This document shows positions 47,100 to 54,796 of a stretch of DNA of 64,000 bases, piece after piece. The notes beneath the pieces were generated by a model. It ran no database searches. It was not told the origin of the DNA and saw only the letters and a list, made by a program, of their open reading frames with translations. This DNA is from Verrucomicrobiia bacterium (GTDB lineage Bacteria > Verrucomicrobiota > Verrucomicrobiia > Verrucomicrobiales > Akkermansiaceae), in contig JAUIJD010000022.1 in assembly GCA_030431475.1 (NCBI GenBank), forward strand, positions 1 to 64,000, given 5' to 3'. The translations under genes were made by a program, and so were the position numbers. The stretch's first letter is position 1. Every line of letters starts with the position of its first letter.

Positions 47100-49217
47100 A
47101 TGACGATTGAGTCACCTCAAACCCTGTTTGCCGTCTCCATGGTCGCGTCGCTCGGGATCCCCGGGCTTTCCGCCCAGGACGCCCTCGATCCGCTGGTCGT
47201 CTCGGCCCTGCGCACCGATGAGCCCGTCGCCGAGGTGCCGTACACCTTCGAGCTGCTCGACTCGGATTTCATCAATCAGAACACCCGCCGGACCTTGCCG
47301 GAGGCGCTCCAGTTCACGCCCGGCGTGCTGGTCCAGAAGACGGCCTACGGGCATGGCTCCCCCTTCATCCGCGGCTTCACCGGGCGCCAGAACCTGCTGA
47401 TGGTCGACGGGGTCCGTTTCAACAACTCGCTCACCCGTGGCGGGCCGGTGCAGTACTGGAACACGGTGGATTCCTACGCCCTCGACCGGATCGAGGTGAT
47501 CAAGGGCCAGGGCTCGGTGCTCTACGGCAGCGATGCCATCGGCGGCACGGTCAACGCCGTGACCCGCTCGACCGGATTCCGGAACGCGGCCGACGGCGAG
47601 TTCTTCAGCCACGGGTCCGCCTACTACGAGTATCGGAGCAATGGCGAGGGGTCGCACATCGGGCGGATCGAGTCGTCCACCGGCGTCGGCGGTCGCTTCG
47701 GCGTCATGCTCGGCGTGACCGGCAAGGAGTTCGGCGACATCGAGGACTCGGGGATCGGCCGGATGCGCCATACCGGCTACCCGGAGCAGGACATCGACCT
47801 CAAGGTCGAGGCGGCGCTGGGTCCGGAAACCACCCTGACCTTCCTTCACCAGCGGGTGAACCAGGACGACATCTGGCGCTGGCACTCGACACTCTTCAAT
47901 CCGGGCTGGCAGCACTCCGGGCACGTCGCCGCCCCGGGCCGCTTTCTCAGCCGGGTCTATGACCAGGAGCGCACGCTGACCTACCTCCGGCTCGAGGGCG
48001 AGCCGTCGGCGGCGGCCTGGCTGAACCGCTGGAGCGCGACGCTTTCCTACCACACCGGTCGCGACATGGAGGCGCAGTACCGGCGGGCCACCGACCAGCG
48101 CTACCAGGTGGCGGACATCGACACGATCGGCTTCGACCTCACGCTGGAATCGCCGCTGGGTCCGGGCGAGCTGATCTACGGCTTCGACTACTATCACGAC
48201 ACGGTGGACTCCGCCGGCTACCGTGACCGGGGTGCCGGACTGCTCTACGACCCCTCGTTCCGGCCGGTCGCCGACGATTCGGAATACGATCTCTTCGGCG
48301 CCTTCGCGCAGTATGCCTGGCGTCCCGTCGAGCAGCTGGAGATCACCCTCGGCGGGCGCTACACCCATGCCGACGCCAAGCTCGGCCGTGCATGGGATGC
48401 GGGGCTCGGTGCCGATGTCTACGGTCAGTCCCGTCGCTGGGAAAACTTCAGCGGTTCCCTGCGGGCGCTGTGGACGATCAACGACTGCTGGAGCATCTAC
48501 GGGGGCGTTTCGCAGGCCTTCCGTGCGCCGAACCTGAACGACCTCTCCGGCAACCTGACGGCCCGCTCGGGCGTCGCCGCGGCCGGCTCCGTCGGTGTCG
48601 ATGCCGAGGAATTCCTCATCTACGAACTCGGCACCCGCTACCACCACGGCGACTTCGGCTTCGGGGCGGCGGCCTTCTACACCGACGCGACCGACCTGAT
48701 CACCTCGGTGGCCACCACGCCGACCGGCGGGGCGACGGTTCCGACCAATGCCGCCGATGCCTACGTTTACGGCTTCGAGCTCGACGGCGAGTGGCGCTTC
48801 GCGCCGGACTGGATGCTCAGCGGCTTCGTCGCCTGGCAGGACGGCCGCACCGACACGCCGGCGTTCATTGGCGGGCCGACGATCCACGACGTGGCGTCGC
48901 GCATGGCGCCGCTCACCGGATCGCTGGCGCTGCGCTGGACCCGTCCCGATGGAAAAGTCTGGGTCGAGGGGCGTGTGCTGGCGGCCGCCGAGCAGGACAA
49001 TCTCTCGACCGGTGACCGCGGCGACACGCAGCGGATCCCGGTCGGCGGGACTCCGGGCTACATCGCCTGGATGGTGCACGCCGGCTGGCAGGCGACCGAC
49101 TGGCTCGAGTTCACCGGTGGCATCGAGAACCTCACCGACGAGGACTACCGCAACCACGGCTCGGGCGTGAACGAGCCCGGCCTGAACGGCATCCTCGCCG
49201 CCAAGGTGAGCTGGTAG
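47100..49217 (+). CDS. TonB-dependent outer-membrane receptor
   Basis: The protein has about 705 residues. After a signal-like start (SLGIPGLSAQ) comes a TonB-box-like 'LDPLVVSALR', the plug ('RRTLPEALQFTPGVLVQKTA', 'IRGFTGRQNLLMVDGVRFNN', 'IEVIKGQGSVLYGSDAIGGT') and a 22-strand barrel ending 'GLNGILAAKVSW' with a terminal aromatic residue. It resembles heme/siderophore or metal receptors, and the ligand is not clear. I used the ATG at 47100; a GTG at 47067 is in frame. It is divergent from a two-component system. Confidence 0.93.
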   Translation: MTIESPQTLFAVSMVASLGIPGLSAQDALDPLVVSALRTDEPVAEVPYTFELLDSDFINQNTRRTLPEALQFTPGVLVQKTAYGHGSPFIRGFTGRQNLLMVDGVRFNNSLTRGGPVQYWNTVDSYALDRIEVIKGQGSVLYGSDAIGGTVNAVTRSTGFRNAADGEFFSHGSAYYEYRSNGEGSHIGRIESSTGVGGRFGVMLGVTGKEFGDIEDSGIGRMRHTGYPEQDIDLKVEAALGPETTLTFLHQRVNQDDIWRWHSTLFNPGWQHSGHVAAPGRFLSRVYDQERTLTYLRLEGEPSAAAWLNRWSATLSYHTGRDMEAQYRRATDQRYQVADIDTIGFDLTLESPLGPGELIYGFDYYHDTVDSAGYRDRGAGLLYDPSFRPVADDSEYDLFGAFAQYAWRPVEQLEITLGGRYTHADAKLGRAWDAGLGADVYGQSRRWENFSGSLRALWTINDCWSIYGGVSQAFRAPNLNDLSGNLTARSGVAAAGSVGVDAEEFLIYELGTRYHHGDFGFGAAAFYTDATDLITSVATTPTGGATVPTNAADAYVYGFELDGEWRFAPDWMLSGFVAWQDGRTDTPAFIGGPTIHDVASRMAPLTGSLALRWTRPDGKVWVEGRVLAAAEQDNLSTGDRGDTQRIPVGGTPGYIAWMVHAGWQATDWLEFTGGIENLTDEDYRNHGSGVNEPGLNGILAAKVSW

Positions 49218-49280
49218 TCGCGATTGCTTCGCGGGTCGGGCTTGGGCTCTCCGCCCATGAGTGGGGCGGGCTGCCGGGAG

Positions 49281-49333
49281 ATAGGTCCCATGGGTCGTAT
49301 AGGACCTATGAGAGAAGAGCCCGCTGGAGGCTC
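49281..49333. terminator. Two hairpins between convergent genes
   Basis: ATAGGTCC (49281-49288) pairs with GGACCTAT (49302-49309), and GAGCC (49317-49321) pairs with GGCTC (49329-49333). They lie between the ends of the TonB receptor and the DUF3472 gene and could stop transcription from both sides. The second overlaps the DUF3472 stop codon. Confidence 0.5.
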
Positions 49334-50621
49334 ACCCCCGCGGCAGCTTCTCGAACGCGATCTCCGGCTGGTCCTCGGGCGTCGGCGTGCGCTCGAGCCA
49401 GCTGCCGATCTCCACCGGTTCGTCGAAGAAGCCGCCGTTGCGCATGAAGAAGGTGTCGCCGTCGGTGCCGCCGGCGTAGTCGAGGCGGTGACGACCGCGG
49501 GCGGTGCCGTCGCCGGTGAAGCGGGCGCGGGTGAGCTCGTGCCAGGTGCCTTGGTGGTCGCGGACCCACTGGTTGCCGTGGAGGCCCTTGCGGCCGAGGG
49601 CCCCGTAGTCCGGAGCGAAGTTCTCGAGGAAGGAATGGAAGCCGGTCAGCCAGGTGTCGGTCTTCGGCCGGCGGAAGCTGGCGATGAGCATCCACTCGCC
49701 GTCCTTCTCGCCGAACCATCCGGTGTAGGTGGTGCGGCCTTCGCCGTCGGGCGTGACCTTCGTCAGGAAGCGGTAGGTGGTGCCGGCCTTCCACGGGTAG
49801 CGCAGGAAACTCTGCCCGCCGGACCCCTCGCCGCCGAACTTCCGGGCGACGACGTCTTCGCCGTGGGCGAGCGTCAGCACCCGGTCTTCCTCGGGAACCT
49901 CCTTCGGGTTGTTGGTACGGAACGGGCTCCACACGGAGAACAGCACCCAGCGCTCGGTGGGGCTCTTCACCTGCAGGCCGAAGTAGCCCTGGCCGAAGCC
50001 GTTGGCCATGAAGTACGAGCCGATCGGGTCCTCGCCCTCGGGCACGGTGAGCTCGCTGTAGGCGTACTCGATCTCCCGGCCCTTCGGCAGCGGGTAGTTG
50101 AGGTGGACCGAGGGCCCGCGACGCCCCCAGTAGAACATCCGGCCTTCGTTCGACTTCACGTAGTCGAGGGTGAGACCTTCGGTGTCGGAGTCGACGACCA
50201 GCGAGCGGATGCGGCCGAAGCGACCCGCTTCATTGGTGGCGACCCCGCCGAGGGAGACGGCGAGGTAGCCGGCTTTCGGGACTTCGACCCGTCCGGCCGG
50301 GTGGCGCTGGAAGTCTCCGGGCTCCGGTTTCACGGAGAAGACCTGGTCGCGGACGGCGACGCGGACCTCGGACGCGCCATCGGCGGCCTCCAGCGAAAGA
50401 TCGAGCACCGCGGGGCGGTCGAGGCGGAAGTAGAGGGTGTAGCGTTCGGATTCGTCGCCCCACTGGAGCGCCCCCTCGCGGTCGACGGGCAGCCGCCCGG
50501 GCCCGGGCTCGGTGCGGTAGGTGTTGCCGGCGACCGGCACCGACCATTCGGCGGCGGTGGCCGGAACGAGGAGGGCGGCGGCGAGAAGCGATTTGAAAAG
50601 GGCGGCTTTCACGAGGGTCAC
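49332..50621 (-). CDS. Secreted DUF3472/DUF5077-type protein
   Basis: The 429-residue protein has a signal peptide (FKSLLAAALLVPATAA). The first about 130 residues fit DUF5077, a beta-sandwich ('RYTLYFRLDRPAVLDLSLEA'), and the rest fits DUF3472 ('SYFMANGFGQGYFGLQVKSP', 'DTWLTGFHSFLENFAPDYGA'). Such proteins are assumed to bind or process sugars. It starts with GTG that overlaps the stop of the upstream cytochrome gene by four bases (GTGA). Confidence 0.82.
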   Translation of the reverse strand: MTLVKAALFKSLLAAALLVPATAAEWSVPVAGNTYRTEPGPGRLPVDREGALQWGDESERYTLYFRLDRPAVLDLSLEAADGASEVRVAVRDQVFSVKPEPGDFQRHPAGRVEVPKAGYLAVSLGGVATNEAGRFGRIRSLVVDSDTEGLTLDYVKSNEGRMFYWGRRGPSVHLNYPLPKGREIEYAYSELTVPEGEDPIGSYFMANGFGQGYFGLQVKSPTERWVLFSVWSPFRTNNPKEVPEEDRVLTLAHGEDVVARKFGGEGSGGQSFLRYPWKAGTTYRFLTKVTPDGEGRTTYTGWFGEKDGEWMLIASFRRPKTDTWLTGFHSFLENFAPDYGALGRKGLHGNQWVRDHQGTWHELTRARFTGDGTARGRHRLDYAGGTDGDTFFMRNGGFFDEPVEIGSWLERTPTPEDQPEIAFEKLPRG

Positions 50622-53600
50622 TGAGCTTCGGTCCTGAGGGAGGCGAGGTAGTCGACGAGCGAGATGAACTCGTCGACGGTGAGGTTCGCCGCGAGACCCG
50701 GGGGCATCATCGACTGGGGCATCTCCTCCTCCTTGGCGATGTCGGTGCGGGCGACCTTGCTGGCCGCGCCGGAGATGTCGCGGATCTCGACGACGCCGTC
50801 GGCCTCGCCGGTGATGAAGCCCATCTTCACGTCGCCGTCCTTCAGCGTGAGCAGCGTCGTGCGGAACCCCTGGGCGACGACCTGGTTGGGATCGAGGACC
50901 GACTCGATCAGGTAGTCGCGGGTGAACTTCGATCCGGCGGAGCCGAGGTAGGGGCCCTTCTGCTCGGCGGCCGGGTCGACGGCATGGCAGGCGATGCAGC
51001 CCTGCGCGGTGTAGAGCCGCTTGCCCTGCGCGACATCACCCTTGCCCTTCATCACGGCCGCCATCACCTCGTCGGGCTTCATCTCGGCGACCTTCTTCCC
51101 GGACCCCGCCGAGCCGGCGGTCGCCTCGCGGGCGAGCTTCGCCGCGGCGATGAGCTCGTCGTTGTCGAAGGAAAGCCCCGCCTCGATCTGCTTGTCGAAC
51201 CCGGGAAGGCCGAGGTCCGCCAGCGCGAGGAAGAAGCCGACCTCGCGCGGGTTCTTGTCGATCTCCTGACGCACCTGTTGCTGCCAGCGGTCTTTGGCCA
51301 GCGGGCTGTTGAGCACGGTGAGCAACGACTTCCAGGCGATGCGGCTGGCGTCGTCGCTTTGTTTCGCGGCGATGCGACGCAGCAGCTTCACCTCGGCGCC
51401 GCGCTGGGTTTCGTTGACGAAGTCCTCGACGTGTTCCGCCACTTCCGAAGGCGCGTCCTCTTCCGAGGTCCAGTCGGCGAGCACCGCGATCCGCGACGGG
51501 GTGACGAGCTTCTCCGGCGCCCGGCTGATCGCCTTGTAGCACTCGACGCGGCGGGCGAAGGGCAGCTTGGCGTCCTTGGCGGCGTCGATCAGCAGCTTCA
51601 CCTGGGTGGCGTCCGGCTGGGCGGCGCCGAGCGCGGCCATCAGCGGGTCCAGCCCCTCGAGCTCGAGCTCCGAGATGGGGATGCGGTTCTTCGCCAGGAG
51701 GTCGAGGTAGGCGCTCTGGCGGTCGGCGGGGATCAGCCCGTAGCCCTTCTCGAGGGCGATCTTGATCCGCGGGGTCGCCTCCCAGGCGACGGGCGTGAAG
51801 TACGGGCCGCGGTCGTCCGGGCGCGTGCCCCACCAGGCCTTCAGGTCCCACTCGGCTTCGCGGAAATGGAGCCGGGCGAGGGCGGCCAGCCCCTCGAAAC
51901 GGAGCGCGGGATCGCCGCTGCCGCCGACCAGCGACAGCAGGGCCTGCACCGCCTCGGGCTGGTGCAACCGGGCGAGCGCGTGGAGCGCCGGGGCGCGGGT
52001 GGCGGGGTCCGCGGCGCCCTGCGCGAGGGCCGGGACATCCGCCAGCGAGGTCAGGGTGGCGATGGCGGTGTGGTGGAGTCGCGGCGACTTGCCCGGTTCC
52101 TGCCACTTCGCGGAGGCGGCGAGAATGGCGGAGGTCGCCTCCTTCGGGCCGAGGCGCTCGAGGCCGATCAGGGCCTGGAGCACGACGCGCGGATCCGGGT
52201 CGTCGAGGGCCGCGAGGTAGGCCTCGGTCGGCACGCCCTCCAGTTCGCTCCGGCGGTCGGTCATCGCCCGCAGCGCGAACTCGCGCATGACGTCGTCGCC
52301 GACCAGCTCGGCGATGTAGCGGGTGCTCTCGGTGCCGAAGAGCTGCTTGAAGGTGAACAAGGCCGCGACCCGGGCGAAGACCGGCTGTCCGGCATCCTGG
52401 GCGATGCCGAAGACGCCCTCGGCCAGGGCCGGCTTGCGGCCGCGCTTGAGGATCTCGCGCTGCGCTTCCAGGCGCTGCACGCCCGAGCGCGAGGCCAGCA
52501 GCTCGACCAGGCGGGAGTCCTCCGCCTTCGTGACATCCTCGTATTTCGCGGGCGTGCCGCCTTCCGGGACGACCTGCAGGATCATGCCGACCGGCTTGCC
52601 TTCGCCGGCGAAGTTGAAGCGGCCGCCCCGCCAGTCGGCGAGGTAGAGGCGCGAGTGGCCGTCGACGTCGATGTCGACCGCCCGGGGGAGCTCGTGGAAG
52701 ACCTTCTGCTCGACCTCGAAGCTGGCGCCGACCCGCTTACTAGGGTGGTAGTAGACATTGCCGGTGGTCCAGTCGCAGGAGAACAGCATGTCGCCGAACT
52801 CGCCCGGGAAGCCGGGTTCGTGCAGCCAGAGGGCGCCGGTGCCGGAGCCGCCGCCGTAGTCGGCGAGCGGCGCGATCGTTTCGTCGGCGAAGTTCTGGTA
52901 AAGCCGCGGGTAGCCGTGGTCACCGAGCGCGGTGTAGTGGTGGAAGCGGGTGTTCCAGCCCTTGCCGTCGTTGGTGTTGTCGCGGCTGAAAAGATCGAGG
53001 GTGGGGGAGATGGCGGTGTCGCAGATGTTGCGCACCATCAGGGCGTAGGGCTCCATCTCGGATCCGTCCGGCCGCACCCGGACCACCCCGCCGCCGTGCA
53101 AGGTGTAGCGCGTGCCGTCGGCGCCGACCGCGTCGGCCATGCCGAAATCGCCGACCGAGACGTAGAGCCAGCCGTCGATGCCCATGCGCACGCCGTTGGT
53201 CGTGTGGTCGGCCCCTCGCGGGTGCTCGATGCCGCCGCCGAAGCCCTTGACGAGCTGCTTCTTCTCGTCGGCCACGCCGTCGCCATCGGTGTCGCGGAAG
53301 GTGCTGAGGTAGGGCGGGTGGATGAGGTAGAGGGTGTCGCCGACGAGGTGGCCGCCGCGCGGGCTGTCGACGTCGGGAACGAAGTGGACGTAGTCGTCGG
53401 CCTTGCCGTCGCCGTCGGTGTCGCGGCAGCGGATGATGCGCCCCATGCCCTCCTTTTTCCCGAGCGAGCCGTTCTGGTCGGAGGAGACATAGACGTCGCC
53501 GTTCGGGGCCACGGTGATGGCGGCCGGGTAGTCGGCCTCCGGCGGCGCGGCGAATTCGTGGATCGTGAAGCCCTCCGGGACCGCCAGGGCGGGCGCGGCG

Positions 53601-53635
53601 AGGGCGGCAAGGTGGAACGTCAGACGGAGATTCAT
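50618..53635 (-). CDS. PVC-type heme-binding protein (beta-propeller, HEAT repeats, cytochrome c)
   Basis: The 1005-residue protein has a signal peptide (LTFHLAALAAPALA). Residues about 20-370 form a glucose-dehydrogenase-like beta-propeller ('RCRDTDGDGKADDYVHFVPD', 'MGIDGWLYVSVGDFG'). HEAT-like repeats follow (about 370-830). The C-terminal cytochrome c domain has 'GCIACHAVD', then 'GPYLGSAGSKFTRDYLIESV' and 'MMPPGLAANLT' with a possible Met ligand. It is a secreted, probably dehydrogenase-like protein typical of the phylum; its substrate is not established. It is co-translated with the DUF3472 gene. Confidence 0.93.
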   Translation of the reverse strand: MNLRLTFHLAALAAPALAVPEGFTIHEFAAPPEADYPAAITVAPNGDVYVSSDQNGSLGKKEGMGRIIRCRDTDGDGKADDYVHFVPDVDSPRGGHLVGDTLYLIHPPYLSTFRDTDGDGVADEKKQLVKGFGGGIEHPRGADHTTNGVRMGIDGWLYVSVGDFGMADAVGADGTRYTLHGGGVVRVRPDGSEMEPYALMVRNICDTAISPTLDLFSRDNTNDGKGWNTRFHHYTALGDHGYPRLYQNFADETIAPLADYGGGSGTGALWLHEPGFPGEFGDMLFSCDWTTGNVYYHPSKRVGASFEVEQKVFHELPRAVDIDVDGHSRLYLADWRGGRFNFAGEGKPVGMILQVVPEGGTPAKYEDVTKAEDSRLVELLASRSGVQRLEAQREILKRGRKPALAEGVFGIAQDAGQPVFARVAALFTFKQLFGTESTRYIAELVGDDVMREFALRAMTDRRSELEGVPTEAYLAALDDPDPRVVLQALIGLERLGPKEATSAILAASAKWQEPGKSPRLHHTAIATLTSLADVPALAQGAADPATRAPALHALARLHQPEAVQALLSLVGGSGDPALRFEGLAALARLHFREAEWDLKAWWGTRPDDRGPYFTPVAWEATPRIKIALEKGYGLIPADRQSAYLDLLAKNRIPISELELEGLDPLMAALGAAQPDATQVKLLIDAAKDAKLPFARRVECYKAISRAPEKLVTPSRIAVLADWTSEEDAPSEVAEHVEDFVNETQRGAEVKLLRRIAAKQSDDASRIAWKSLLTVLNSPLAKDRWQQQVRQEIDKNPREVGFFLALADLGLPGFDKQIEAGLSFDNDELIAAAKLAREATAGSAGSGKKVAEMKPDEVMAAVMKGKGDVAQGKRLYTAQGCIACHAVDPAAEQKGPYLGSAGSKFTRDYLIESVLDPNQVVAQGFRTTLLTLKDGDVKMGFITGEADGVVEIRDISGAASKVARTDIAKEEEMPQSMMPPGLAANLTVDEFISLVDYLASLRTEAQ

Positions 53636-53681
53636 GCGTGTGGGCCGCTCAATACGCCGGAAATCGCCGGATTTCTCGGGA

Positions 53682-53815
53682 TTTTTGGGGTGCGGTGGCT
53701 TGCCGCCGCTTGCGGAGCGGCGGGAGAGCGGTTTCATGAAATCGAGGATGGCCCGCCCCTTGCGGCCGCTCCGAGGGTGCCCCCAAAGCGGTGGCAAGCC
53801 ACCGCACTCCAAAAA
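53682..53815. repeat. Family E long inverted repeat
   Basis: 23 bp arms (53682-53704 and 53793-53815) match with one mismatch. They contain the palindromes GCGGTGGCTTGCCGCCGC (53692-53709, imperfect) and GCGGTGGCAAGCCACCGC (53788-53805, perfect 8-2-8). The 88 bp between them has further complementary GC-rich segments, so the whole 134 bp can fold. It fills most of the gap between two divergent genes. Confidence 0.9.
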
Positions 53816-53854
53816 GCCTTGTCGCGCCGAGGTTTCCACCGGAAACCCGGGGCC

Positions 53855-54796
53855 GTGATCCACAAGGCCTTCCTCCTCGGCGCCGGGCTCGGCACGCGCC
53901 TGCGCCCGCTCACCGATCTGCTGCCGAAGCCGCTCGTCCCGCTTTTTCACAAGCCGCTGATCGAGTGGGGCATGGAGGCCTGCGCGGCGGCGGGGATCCG
54001 CGAGTTTGCGATCAACACCCACCACCTTCCGGAGCAGTGGATGATGGCGGATCGCGGATGGCGGATCGTGGATGGCGCGGAATCGGAAACCACTGGTGCG
54101 AACGGAGCCCCGGCGATGGGGGGACGCTGGAAGGGGATGCCGGTGAGCCTTTTCCACGAGCCCGAGCTGCTCGAAACCGGCGGGGGCATCCGCAACATCA
54201 CCTCGTGGATCGGCGACGATCCGGTGCTGGTGCACAATGGGGACATCTTTTCCTCGATGGACCTGCCGCGGCTTCTCGCCGCGCACGAGGCGTCGGGGCA
54301 CGTGGTCACGCTGGCGCTGCGCTCCGAGGGCGTGGCGAAGCACATCGCGCTCGAGGGCGACCGCGTGGTCGATATCCGCGAGCTCCTCGGCCGGGCGCCG
54401 GGGACGCATGTCTTCTCGGGCGTCTATGTCTTTTCCCCGGAGCTGCTCGAGCGCATCCCGCCCGGCGAGAAGGTTTCGGTGATTCCGGCCTTTCTCGAGC
54501 TGGCGAAGGAGGGGCGTCTCGGGGCGGTGACGCTCGACGAGGGCGTGTGGTTCGACCTCGGCGACCTGCCGAGCTATCTCGCCGCCCACCGCGAACTCCG
54601 CCTGGCCGATCCGATCCACCCGGAGGCCTGCATTGCCGCCGACGCACAAGTCAGCGGATCGGTGGTGGGTCCCGGCGCGGTGGTCGAGGCCGGCGCGGTG
54701 GTGCGCGACTCGGTGCTGTGGCCCGGCGTCCGCGTCGGCGGGTCGGTCGCCGACGCGGTGGTGACGCCCGGGGGCGTGGTCACTGGTACGGATTGA
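53855..54796 (+). CDS. NDP-sugar nucleotidyltransferase (MurU/ManC-like)
   Basis: The 313-residue protein has the signature 'GAGLGTRLRPLTDLLPKPLV' at its start, 'ELLETGGGIRNI' and 'VLVHNGDIFSSMDL'. A C-terminal stretch of hexapeptide-like repeats ('ACIAADAQVSGSVVGPGAVV') forms a left-handed helix as in sugar-phosphate nucleotidyltransferases. It transfers a nucleotide to a sugar 1-phosphate; which one is not clear. Residues about 64-90 ('MMADRGWRIVDGAESETTGA') are extra relative to relatives and contain five heptamer repeats in the DNA. It starts at GTG and overlaps the end of the convergent protease gene by 17 bases. Confidence 0.87.
   Translation: MIHKAFLLGAGLGTRLRPLTDLLPKPLVPLFHKPLIEWGMEACAAAGIREFAINTHHLPEQWMMADRGWRIVDGAESETTGANGAPAMGGRWKGMPVSLFHEPELLETGGGIRNITSWIGDDPVLVHNGDIFSSMDLPRLLAAHEASGHVVTLALRSEGVAKHIALEGDRVVDIRELLGRAPGTHVFSGVYVFSPELLERIPPGEKVSVIPAFLELAKEGRLGAVTLDEGVWFDLGDLPSYLAAHRELRLADPIHPEACIAADAQVSGSVVGPGAVVEAGAVVRDSVLWPGVRVGGSVADAVVTPGGVVTGTD
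54043..54077. repeat. Five heptamers inside the nucleotidyltransferase gene
   Basis: GATGGCG, GATCGCG, GATGGCG, GATCGTG, GATGGCG without a break, the same unit family as at 181-313. They encode part of the extra loop between 'HHLPEQW' and 'GGRWKGMPVSL', and the reading frame remains open. Confidence 0.93.

Noticed and set aside
49224-50621. Plus-strand gene across the DUF3472 region
   Set aside because: It is the complement of a gene with a signal peptide and family motifs, and shows only low-complexity Val/Gly/Glu sequence.
50984-54796. A 1270-residue plus-strand frame ending in the nucleotidyltransferase
   Set aside because: The part before 53855 is antisense to the PVC cytochrome gene, whose domains are clear. 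The GTG at 53855 starts the conserved signature.
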